This document shows positions 1-6,771 of a stretch of 23,718 nt of DNA, one piece after another. Positions within the stretch are counted from its first letter, which is position 1, and every line of letters starts with the position of its first letter. Source of the stretch: an uncultured Collinsella sp. (GTDB lineage Bacteria; Actinomycetota; Coriobacteriia; Coriobacteriales; Coriobacteriaceae); the NCBI GenBank assembly GCA_900544425.1, contig UQUX01000013.1, positions 1-23,718 of the forward strand. The letters are read 5' to 3'. Position numbers and translations under genes: made by a program. A model generated the notes under the pieces. The model had not been told where the DNA came from. It saw only the letters and a program-made list of their open reading frames with translations, and did not search any database.

Positions 1-1064
1 CAGAGCCTGCCGCCTGCCGTTTTTTTGGACTGGATCTGGCGATCGAAGCCCACGGGATTTTTGGCCAGGTTTGCCTCGACGGTACGGCCGGCGATCTCCC
101 AGCGGCCCATACGTCCGCCGGCGGGGACGTAGGCATCGAGCGTAGGCTGTAGAAACGCCGTGTCCACGCCCAACTCGCGTGCGGCAAAGAAGGCGGCGGC
201 AACGTTATAGACCATGTACAGACCGTTGTAGCGTGTGGCGATGTGTACGGCAGCCGCGTCGGGCGCAGATCCAAAGACCAGGTCGAAGCCGTAGCCGTCG
301 CAGCCGAGCTTCACGCCCGTCACACGGCGGACCAGTGCGGGGCGTGCCCAACCGCACGAGGGGCAATGGTATGCGCCAAGCTGGCCGTATTGCACGTAGT
401 CGTACTCCAACGGGGCGTTGCACTGCGAGCAAAAGCGCGAGTCGCTAATGCGGTCGGACTCGGTGTCGGTGGCGCCGTCGATGCCAAAGGCAATACTCGC
501 ATTGGGAACGCGCGCGGCAATCGAGGCGCACAGCGGGTCGTCGGCGTTGTAGATGAGCGTCGTTGCCGGCGAAAGCTCCAACGCGTGGGCGATGACCTCC
601 TGGGTGTGATCGATCTCGCCATAGCGATCTAGCTGGTCGCGGAACAGGTTGAGCAGCACAAAGTACGTCGGCTTGAGCTTGGGCAGAACGCGTACGGTGT
701 AAAGCTCATCGCACTCAAAAACGCCCACGCGCTTGCCGCTGCTGGTGTGTTTAAGGCCGCCGCGGGCCTCGAGCAGAGCACCTACCACACCAGGCTCCAT
801 ATTGTTGCCGGCACGGTTGCACACCACGGCAGCACCGCTGGCAGCAACGGCGTCGGCGATGAGGTTGGAAGTGGTGGTCTTGCCATTAGTACCCGTAATC
901 ACCACGCTGCGGTCGACAAGGCCAGCGAGGTCGCTCAGCAACTCGGGGTCGATCTTCATGGCGATGCGGCCGGGGAGTACGCCGCCCTGGCGCTTAAGGA
1001 CGGAGCGCAGCCCCCAGCGAGCGATATCGCTCGAGGTGCAGGCAAGAGATGAGCGGAGGTTCAT
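1..1064 (-). CDS. murT: MurT, lipid II isoglutaminyl synthase (glutamine-hydrolysing) Mur-ligase subunit, partial at the left edge
   Basis: MurT works with the glutaminase GatD to amidate the D-glutamate of lipid II to isoglutamine in the cytoplasm. The frame is open from the ATG at 1064 to base 3, so the C-terminus and stop lie outside the window. Visible are a Mur-ligase P-loop GTNGKTT at residues 58-64, the acidic stretch FECDELYT, NLFRDQLDRYGE around residue 140, and a four-cysteine zinc ribbon (Cys212, 215, 234, 237: CSQC and CPSC) inserted in the central domain. The ribbon separates MurT from ordinary Mur ligases such as MurE. The late motif NLAKNPVGFD also fits the family. The gene starts 45 bases after the upstream reading frame and has a weak TAGGAA ribosome site. 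gatD would be expected next, beyond the left edge. I am confident of the family; the last residues next to a T7 run at 21-27 are less certain. Confidence 0.9.
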   Translation of the reverse strand, partial: MNLRSSLACTSSDIARWGLRSVLKRQGGVLPGRIAMKIDPELLSDLAGLVDRSVVITGTNGKTTTSNLIADAVAASGAAVVCNRAGNNMEPGVVGALLEARGGLKHTSSGKRVGVFECDELYTVRVLPKLKPTYFVLLNLFRDQLDRYGEIDHTQEVIAHALELSPATTLIYNADDPLCASIAARVPNASIAFGIDGATDTESDRISDSRFCSQCNAPLEYDYVQYGQLGAYHCPSCGWARPALVRRVTGVKLGCDGYGFDLVFGSAPDAAAVHIATRYNGLYMVYNVAAAFFAARELGVDTAFLQPTLDAYVPAGGRMGRWEIAGRTVEANLAKNPVGFDRQIQSKKTAGGRL

Positions 1065-1109
1065 GAAACCGTTCCTAACGTAAACGACATGGTCGGGTCG
1101 AGTGCGTCA

Positions 1110-2153
1110 CTAAAATCCGTAGCGGCGCGCAAATTCCTGGGCAAGCTGCGATACATCTTCGCAGGCGTTGGCCCAGGGGGCAAAGTCGGGAGTGTCCGAG
1201 ATAATACCGTCCGCTTCCCAAACGGCCTGGTGCGAAAGATCCCAGGGATCGTGTGGCTCGGGCCGGCAGGGAAGGTACGGTGTCTGGTACATGGGGTTCA
1301 GTAAGAAGAACGCGCCACCCTCGCAGCGGTTGGCGAACTCACGCAGCGCGCGTGTCGCCGGGCGCATCTTGTTTGTTTTGAACAGCAGAATCGTGCGGGC
1401 GAGCAGATACCAAGGAGAGTTCTCGAGGGCATCGGCCCCCATCTGCTCCTCGAGCTGGTGGGCCAGGGCAAAAAAGCCGTCCTCGTCTTCCAAGCGAGCG
1501 AGGGCGAGTAACACGGTGCCTGCCGCTCGGGTGGGATAGCCTTCCGCCTTAAGAACACGGCGAGAATAGTTGACGGCAGCACGGTAGCGGGCGCTCGCCA
1601 TGCACAGCTGCGAGATGGCCTCGAGTGTGTGAAGCCACCCGATAAGCGCCGGCTCGCTCACGGTGAGCTCTGCCGCCGTCACGCCGTCCGTCAAAACTTT
1701 GTTGGCCCAGTAGTGCGGGGCCTCCATATCGAACCCGGGCACGCTTTGCTGCAGGTAATCGGCCGTGGTTGCCTCGAGCTTCATCAGGTCGCCCAGGCAG
1801 GCGTCAACGGGTGTGTCGGCCAGGATGATGGCGAGCAGCTGCGCGTCGACGGTCAGTGCGTCGACGCGGACAATCTTGAGCAGCTCATCGCGCATGTCGT
1901 CGAACAGGCGATTGCGCGTCTGCTCAAACTCCTCGTCGCTGCCCATATCTTCGATGCGATGGAGCTCGTCGAGCAGGTGGCGATGAACACCGGCATAGGA
2001 CAGCAGCGCCTGGGCATGCTCGGACTGCGCGTACTTTTGGGGATTCGCACTAATGTCGTTATGGACAAGCTCGCGTGCTGCATCGGTGAGCTCGGGGTGC
2101 GACGCCAGATAGGTGCGCTCCAGGTAGGCGGGGATGTAGACGCTCGGATCCAT
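1110..2153 (-). CDS. Unrecognised 347-residue helical (TPR-like) protein, paralogue of its upstream neighbour
   Basis: Soluble, acidic, almost entirely helical protein with no signal peptide or membrane segment. I do not recognise a named family. Around residues 185-290 it shows repeated helix pairs (ALIGWLHTLEAISQLCMAS, RYRAAVNYSRRVLKAEGYP, RAAGTVLLALARLEDE, SPWYLLARTILLFKTN) spaced like tetratricopeptide repeats. The same order of motifs occurs in the gene immediately upstream (RYLRWLAALASRALISGRYR-like segment, then AMLAMAKLE, then DPWTLIALMS), so the two look like an old tandem duplication. The start codon overlaps the upstream stop by one base (TAATG) and has a strong GGAGGAG site, indicating translational coupling. 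It lies directly before murT, which suggests co-transcription. A role in cell-envelope work is possible only by association. Confidence 0.72.
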   Translation of the reverse strand: MDPSVYIPAYLERTYLASHPELTDAARELVHNDISANPQKYAQSEHAQALLSYAGVHRHLLDELHRIEDMGSDEEFEQTRNRLFDDMRDELLKIVRVDALTVDAQLLAIILADTPVDACLGDLMKLEATTADYLQQSVPGFDMEAPHYWANKVLTDGVTAAELTVSEPALIGWLHTLEAISQLCMASARYRAAVNYSRRVLKAEGYPTRAAGTVLLALARLEDEDGFFALAHQLEEQMGADALENSPWYLLARTILLFKTNKMRPATRALREFANRCEGGAFFLLNPMYQTPYLPCRPEPHDPWDLSHQAVWEADGIISDTPDFAPWANACEDVSQLAQEFARRYGF

Positions 2154-3229
2154 TAGAGGTCTCCTCCCTTAAATGGAAGCCCCTGCTCGGCTGCGCGCAG
2201 GATGCGCTCGTCGATTTGGGAGCGCACGATGTCGTTGGTGGCGACCCAGGCGGCAAAGCTGGCGTTGTCGGGGGCGCCCAGGCCCTCCTGCAGTACCGGC
2301 GTCGCCTCGGACAGCGCAAGGACAAGCTCGTCGGTGGAGCCCACACCCACGTTGACGCGGGCATAGACGCCATCGGGAAACTCGGTTTGGAAGTAGAGTG
2401 CCTCGGCTGCGTGCGGACACGAGCGCACAAGGATACGCAGGTAGTGCTCGGCGCCCTCGTAGTCCAGTTCGCGCCAAGCCGTGCTCATCAGCGCGATGAG
2501 CGTCCACGGGTCCAAGTCGCGCTCCGCATCTTTGGGGCGGCGGCGCAGTGGGGTATTCGCGAGGTACGGCACGGAGTGTGCGGAGCGAAAGCGCTTGAGC
2601 TCCTCGGCGGGGTATTCGAGCTTTGCCATGGCGAGCATCGCGGTGTGGCGGACACCAGCGGGGTCGTTGGGCGCAAAGTCCAAGCTGCGATTCGCGGCTT
2701 CGAGCGACATGCGATAGCGGCCGCTAATGAGGGCGCGCGATGCCAAGGCGGCAAGCCAGCGCAGATAGGGGCGGCGCGTAAGGTCGCCTGCGGCCTCGCG
2801 CTCGTAGGGGTCCTGGGCCGAGGCGATTTTGAGCGCTAGGTCGTGCTCGACCTCATCGCACTTGGACACCAGGTACTGTACGTATTCCTCGTTGGATTCG
2901 GCGGTGAGTGCCGTCAGCATGCGCTGAGCGTCCCAGTTGGCCGGATCGAGTGCGGCCGCCTCGCGGAGCATGTTCTCGGCAGCTGTCTCTTCTTGCTCTG
3001 CCTGGGTATCGTCAGGGATAAAGGGAATGCGGTAGTCGACAGCCTCGACCACCTTGGCAATGAGGTGCCCGGCGCGGTCGCGGTCGTGCACGATGAGCGG
3101 TGCGGGGTTGCGGGTGAATTGTTCCATCAGACGCTCTACGGCGGCAGCGTCGGTGAGCGGGATATTGTCGCGGCGCAAGGCCTCAAGAACGAGGCGATGG
3201 CAATCCTCTTGAATGGGATCGAATGCCAT
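2153..3229 (-). CDS. Unrecognised 358-residue helical (TPR-like) protein, first gene of the murT operon
   Basis: Soluble helical protein, no signal peptide. The ATG at 3229 (MAFDPIQEDC) is preferred over one ten codons upstream at 3259 because AAAGGAGG sits a few bases before 3229, whereas the upstream start would place that site inside the coding region. Helix pairs around residues 105-290 (LREAAALDPANWDAQRMLTA; YRMSLEAANRSLDFAPNDP; DYEGAEHYLRILVRSCPHA) have the size, small-residue pattern and Pro/Asp caps of tetratricopeptide repeats, which usually mediate protein-protein contacts. It is related to the following gene and overlaps it by one base. A TATATA stretch at 3267-3272 could be a -10 element on the minus strand, but no good -35 is visible. 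No function can be assigned. Confidence 0.75.
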   Translation of the reverse strand: MAFDPIQEDCHRLVLEALRRDNIPLTDAAAVERLMEQFTRNPAPLIVHDRDRAGHLIAKVVEAVDYRIPFIPDDTQAEQEETAAENMLREAAALDPANWDAQRMLTALTAESNEEYVQYLVSKCDEVEHDLALKIASAQDPYEREAAGDLTRRPYLRWLAALASRALISGRYRMSLEAANRSLDFAPNDPAGVRHTAMLAMAKLEYPAEELKRFRSAHSVPYLANTPLRRRPKDAERDLDPWTLIALMSTAWRELDYEGAEHYLRILVRSCPHAAEALYFQTEFPDGVYARVNVGVGSTDELVLALSEATPVLQEGLGAPDNASFAAWVATNDIVRSQIDERILRAAEQGLPFKGGDL

Positions 3230-3478
3230 GGGGCCTCCTTTGCTGCGGTTAGGGTTCAAATGTTTCTATATAAGGTTCTAGTTTACCCGCATGTGGCACA
3301 CCGGGGGTGCCGCACTTGGACTTGCACCTTTGCACCACGAAGACGGATGTCGCACAAATGTCGGCACCTTGGACGACCGAGTGGTATCACGGTGCCGCAA
3401 ACGGTCGATTTTTGGCGGCGAACGGTGCATATTTTGGAGGGGCACCGTCCTGCCCAGGATATGTAGTCAACCTTGATA

Positions 3479-3543
3479 AAACGTTTGCCCAGCTTGGGAG
3501 TATGAATGCCGCACAAGGGTCTTCAGGGATAGAAAAAACGTTT
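3479..3543. promoter_or_regulatory. Two AAACGTTT palindromes, candidate LacI-type operators
   Basis: AAACGTTT occurs at 3479-3486 and again at 3536-3543, each in an A-rich left context (GATAAAACGTTTGCC and GAAAAAACGTTTCATC). An A/T-flanked central CG is the usual core of LacI/CcpA-family operators. The flanks do not match the full cre consensus. The sites lie 190-250 bases upstream of the alcohol dehydrogenase and 40-110 bases upstream of the possible -10 at 3587. The regulator is unknown. Confidence 0.35.
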
Positions 3544-3662
3544 CATCATTGGCGGCTTTAGGTGAATAACTGACCAACCAGAACGGTAAAATAGTGTTTG
3601 TTTGAGCGTTGAGACGTTTAGACATCGCGCATTGTCATCGCCGGCAACGCGCAAACCGGTCC

Positions 3663-3689
3663 TAACGGAGCCAATTGGGTGCTCCGTTA
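3663..3689 (+). promoter_or_regulatory. 9-bp leader hairpin before the alcohol dehydrogenase
   Basis: TAACGGAGC (3663-3671) and GCTCCGTTA (3681-3689) are perfectly complementary around a 9-base loop, 28 bases before the ribosome site. No T tract follows, so it is not a terminator. It may stabilise the mRNA 5' end or serve as an operator. Confidence 0.45.
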
Positions 3690-3729
3690 TATACGCAAGT
3701 CTAAGAGGGGCTTGTTTAGGAGGCACAGT

Positions 3730-4953
3730 ATGGGACGTTTTACCAATCCTCGCGATCTGTACTTTGGTGAGGGCGCTCGCCACGAGGTGAAGAACCTCAA
3801 GGGCAAGAAGGCCATCATCGTTTCTGGCGGCAGCTCTATGCGTCGCGGCGGGTTCCTGCAGGACGTCGAGGCCGACCTCAAAGAGGGCGGCTTCGAGGTC
3901 AAGCTGTTCGAGGGCGTCGAGTCCGATCCGTCCATCGAGACGGTCATGAAGGGCGCCGAGGCCATGCGCGAGTTCGAGCCCGACTGGATTATCGCCATCG
4001 GCGGCGGCTCGCCCATCGATGCCGCTAAGGCCATGTGGGTCTTCTACGAGTATCCCGAGGAGTCCTTCGATAACATCATCCAGCCGTTCAGCTTCCCCGA
4101 GCTGCGTCAGAAGGCTCACTTCTGCGCCATCTCCTCTACCTCCGGTACCGCTACCGAGGTCACTGCCTTCTCCGTCATCACCGACTACGCCAAGGGCATC
4201 AAGTACCCGCTGGCCGACTTCAACATCACCCCTGATGTCGCCATCGTCGACCCCGAGCTCACCTACACCATGCCCGCCAAGCTGTGCGCTCACACCGGCA
4301 TGGACGCTCTGACCCACTGCATGGAGGCCTACGTTTCCACCTGCGCCTCTATGTTCACCGATGCCAACGCTCTGCACGGCATCCGCGAGATCGTCGAGTG
4401 GCTGCCCAAGTCCTATGCTGGCGACCATGAGGCCCGTCAGCACATGCACGAGGCTCAGTGCATCGCCGGTATCGCCTTCTCCTCGGGCCTGCTCGGCATC
4501 GTTCACTCCATGGCTCACAAGACCGGTGCTGCCTTCGAGAACGGCCACATCATCCACGGTGCTGCTAACGCCATGTACCTGGGCAAGGTCATCCAGTGGA
4601 ACTCCAAGGATCCCCGTGCTGCCGAGCGTTACGCTTACGTGGCCAAGGAGATCCTGCACCTTCCCGGCGAGACCAACGAGGAGCTCATCGCTGCACTCGT
4701 CCAGAAGATTCGCGACCTCAACGACCAGCTCAACATTCCGCAGTCCATCAAGGATTACGCGAATGGTGGCGTGAAGGTCGACGCCGAGAACCCGCAGATG
4801 GTTTCCGAGGAGGAGTTCCTCGCCAAGCTGCCCGAGATCGCCGCGAACGCCGAGCAGGACGCTTGCACGCCCGAGAACCCGCGTGAGACCAAGGCTGCCG
4901 ACTTCGAGAAGATCCTCAAGGCCTGCTACTACGACACCGACATCGATTTCTAA
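3730..4953 (+). CDS. Iron-containing (group III) alcohol dehydrogenase
   Basis: Predicted NAD(P)-linked interconversion of an alcohol and an aldehyde or ketone in the cytoplasm, as in fermentative butanol/ethanol or lactaldehyde reductases; the substrate cannot be read from sequence. The 407-residue length is normal. The nucleotide-binding motif GGGSPIDAAKAM begins at residue 91. Metal-site residues fit the family: Asp192 and His196 in GMDALTHCMEAY, His259 in VHSMAH, and His273 or His276 in NGHIIHGAANAM, where three extra residues precede the usual final HG. The start at 3730 is set by AGGAGG at 3718-3723; an in-frame ATG at 3679 lies in the leader hairpin and lacks homology. Codon use is strongly biased (ATC, CTC, GAG, AAG), suggesting high expression. 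A leader hairpin precedes it and a strong terminator follows. Confidence 0.92.
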   Translation: MGRFTNPRDLYFGEGARHEVKNLKGKKAIIVSGGSSMRRGGFLQDVEADLKEGGFEVKLFEGVESDPSIETVMKGAEAMREFEPDWIIAIGGGSPIDAAKAMWVFYEYPEESFDNIIQPFSFPELRQKAHFCAISSTSGTATEVTAFSVITDYAKGIKYPLADFNITPDVAIVDPELTYTMPAKLCAHTGMDALTHCMEAYVSTCASMFTDANALHGIREIVEWLPKSYAGDHEARQHMHEAQCIAGIAFSSGLLGIVHSMAHKTGAAFENGHIIHGAANAMYLGKVIQWNSKDPRAAERYAYVAKEILHLPGETNEELIAALVQKIRDLNDQLNIPQSIKDYANGGVKVDAENPQMVSEEEFLAKLPEIAANAEQDACTPENPRETKAADFEKILKACYYDTDIDF

Positions 4954-4974
4954 TCGACTCTTGTTATCGTAACG

Positions 4975-5020
4975 AGGGGCTCCGCACGTATCTGTACGGA
5001 GCCCCTTTCTTTTTTCTTTT
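4975..5020 (+). terminator. Rho-independent terminator or attenuator between the two dehydrogenases
   Basis: AGGGGCTCCG (4975-4984) pairs perfectly with CGGAGCCCCT (4997-5006) around a 12-base loop and is followed by a T-rich run to 5020. It ends only 16 bases before the gldA start codon, leaving no room for a separate promoter downstream, so it may act by partial read-through. Confidence 0.9.
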
Positions 5021-5036
5021 AGAGAATGGGATAGTT

Positions 5037-6137
5037 ATGGCTGCAATTTTCAATAGCCCCAGCAAGTACATCCAGGGTCCGGACGAGCTCGCCAAGCTCG
5101 GCTCTTACGTTGAGCCGCTCGGCGCTAAGGCCCTCGTCATCGTGACGCCTTCGGGCAAGAAGCGCGTCGGTGCCAAGATCGAGGGCGGTTTTACCGAGGC
5201 TAAGGCCGAGCTGCTGTTTGAGGACTTTAACGGCGAGTGCTCCAAGGGCGAGGTCGATCGCCTGGTTGCGCTCGCTCGCGACAACGGTTGCGACATCATC
5301 GTCGGCGTCGGTGGCGGCAAGATCCTCGACACCGCGAAGGCCGTCGCCTATTACCTGGAGTCCCCGGTTATCATTTGCCCCACCATTGCTTCGACCGATG
5401 CCCCGTGTTCGGCGCTTTCGGTGCTCTATACCGATGACGGCCAGTTCGACAAATACCTCTTCCTTAAGGCAAACCCCAATATCGTCCTTATGGATACGAC
5501 GGTTATCGCGGCGAGCCCGGTGCGCCTGACGGTTTCCGGTATGGGCGATGCGCTCGCAACCTATTTCGAGGCTCAGGCGACGCACGATGCCGACGGCGGC
5601 ACCTGCGCCGGCGGCAAGGGCGGAATGGCCGGTCTGGCGCTCGCCAAGCTCTGCTACGAGACGCTTATGGCCGATGGCGTCAAGGCCAAGGTCGCGCTGG
5701 AGAAGGGCGCGCTCACGCCTGCCGTCGAGCACATCATTGAGGCCAATACGCTGCTTTCGGGCATTGGCTTTGAGAGCTCGGGCCTTGCCGCTGCTCATGC
5801 CATCCACAATGGTCTGACGATGCTGCCCGAGTGCCACGGCATGTATCACGGCGAGAAGGTCGCCTTCGGCACTATCGTCCAGCTGGTACTCGAGGATGCC
5901 CCGACCGAGAAGCTCGAGGAAGTCTTGGGCTTCTGCATTGAGCTTGGCCTGCCGGTCACGATGAAGGAACTTGGCGTTGCCGAGCTTACGCGCGAGCAGG
6001 CCATGATTGTTGCCGAGGCCGCGTGCGCGCCCGAGGACACCATGTGCAATATGCCGTTTGAGGTGACGCCCGAGATGGTCGCAAACGCCATCCTGGGTGC
6101 CGACGCACTGGGTCATTATTACCTTATGGATGAGTAA
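5037..6137 (+). CDS. gldA: Glycerol dehydrogenase, zinc-dependent, NAD-linked
   Basis: Oxidises glycerol to dihydroxyacetone with NAD+ (or the reverse) in the cytoplasm. At 366 residues it nearly equals E. coli GldA (367). The zinc ligands fall at the same numbers as in the E. coli family member: Asp171 (GMGDALATYFEA), His254 (AAHAIHNG) and His271 (HGMYHGEKVAFG). The dinucleotide motif GVGGGKILDTAK and the PTIASTDAPCSALSVLY segment are intact. The ATG at 5037 has only a weak upstream GGGA, and the previous terminator ends just before it. No dihydroxyacetone kinase gene is adjacent, so the direction of use and the fate of dihydroxyacetone are not visible here. A strong terminator follows at 6150. 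Confidence 0.95.
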   Translation: MAAIFNSPSKYIQGPDELAKLGSYVEPLGAKALVIVTPSGKKRVGAKIEGGFTEAKAELLFEDFNGECSKGEVDRLVALARDNGCDIIVGVGGGKILDTAKAVAYYLESPVIICPTIASTDAPCSALSVLYTDDGQFDKYLFLKANPNIVLMDTTVIAASPVRLTVSGMGDALATYFEAQATHDADGGTCAGGKGGMAGLALAKLCYETLMADGVKAKVALEKGALTPAVEHIIEANTLLSGIGFESSGLAAAHAIHNGLTMLPECHGMYHGEKVAFGTIVQLVLEDAPTEKLEEVLGFCIELGLPVTMKELGVAELTREQAMIVAEAACAPEDTMCNMPFEVTPEMVANAILGADALGHYYLMDE

Positions 6138-6149
6138 ACTAAGGTAAGG

Positions 6150-6187
6150 AAGGGGCAAAGCCGACAGATGGCTTTGCCCCTTTTTTG
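6150..6187 (+). terminator. Rho-independent terminator after gldA
   Basis: GGGGCAAAGCC (6152-6162) pairs with GGCTTTGCCCC (6170-6180), extended by two A-T pairs at the base, with a 7-base loop and a T6 run immediately after. Confidence 0.95.
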
Positions 6188-6190
6188 CTA

Positions 6191-6252
6191 TGGTGCAAAG
6201 TGGCCTGTCTCCAATGCACAAGTTGGTGCAGAGGGCAGGTTACTTTGCGCCA
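6191..6252 (+). other. Long hairpin between the gldA terminator and a gldA-like remnant
   Basis: Bases 6191-6210 pair without interruption with 6233-6252, about 20 pairs of which five are G-U. An inner stem TGCAC (6215-6219) / GTGCA (6226-6230) closes the loop. The five wobble pairs would be A-C mismatches on the minus strand, so the fold favours a plus-strand RNA. It matches no riboswitch or sRNA family that I recognise. It could be the leader of the remnant gene downstream, an independent small RNA, or an inverted-repeat scar. Confidence 0.5.
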
Positions 6253-6293
6253 ATCGTTGTTTGATGAAGGGCGGATTCTCGTATGGCGCTCCC

Positions 6294-6620
6294 ATGGTTT
6301 ATGGCGGTCCGGGCCGGTATGTTCAGGGGCCGGGAGAGCTCTCGCGTCAAGGCAGATTTCTGTCATGGCTGGGGTGCTCCGCCTATGTCCTGTTTGACCA
6401 AGGCACCGAGGATCGACTGTGCAAACAGATCGTCGATGGATTTCTGGGCGAAGATCTAAGCGAGCCGTTCTTTAAGATTTATGACGGTCCGTGCAGCGAG
6501 ATTTCCGATGTCGACCTGCAAGGTGTTGCAAATGCGGTCTTTAGTAACGAGCGTAACATGGCCAACGAGCAGGCCAAGGTGACCAAACAGAAGCTCGTGC
6601 AGCTCATGTGCGAGGCATAG
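6294..6620 (+). pseudogene. N-terminal remnant of a second glycerol dehydrogenase-like gene
   Basis: The 108-residue frame from ATG 6294 opens MVYGGPGRYVQGPGELSRQG, matching the GldA N-terminus next door (NSPSKYIQGPDELAKLG). Further on FFKIYDGPCSEISDVDLQGV matches LFEDFNGECSKGEVDRLVAL. Similarity then stops: the GGGK nucleotide motif, the whole C-terminal metal domain and all zinc ligands are missing, and the frame ends in a short unrelated tail. No good ribosome site precedes 6294 or the in-frame ATG at 6264. The simplest reading is a degraded duplicate of gldA. The open frame of over 100 residues leaves open a retained short protein that binds GldA subunits. Confidence 0.65.
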
Positions 6621-6771
6621 CTTGGCGCTTGATCGACCTTGTGCAATCGGGGCGGCGATAAGCCATGGGCTATTTGCCGCAAAGATGCGCCGCGTGTAAT
6701 TTACCCGAGGCGTGGGCCGATGGCGTATCATTATCTCTTGCTTGTTTGCACTGCTCAGGGAGGGGCCGCGC

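Larger units (their letters stand above)
3230..3729. other. 500-base divergent intergenic region
   Basis: No credible gene is seen on either strand; the short frames here have no ribosome site and poor composition. It must hold the promoters for the minus-strand murT operon and the plus-strand alcohol dehydrogenase. It contains two AAACGTTT palindromes, a hairpin just before the dehydrogenase, and four loose copies of a TGCCGCACAAGG-like word at 3308, 3348, 3393 and 3507. TAAAAT at 3587-3592 is a possible -10 for the plus strand, without a convincing -35. Confidence 0.6.

Noticed and set aside
3476..3545. CcpA cre sites
   Set aside because: Only the central AAACGTTT fits; the outer TG and CA positions of the cre consensus are not met in either site.
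3523..4659. Long minus-strand frame opposite the alcohol dehydrogenase
   Set aside because: Shadow of the biased codons of the real gene: low-complexity Gly/Leu/Asp/Val product, no ribosome site, no family.
5019..6221. 400-residue minus-strand frame opposite gldA
   Set aside because: Covers the gldA gene and its terminator antisense; product lacks any recognisable motif.
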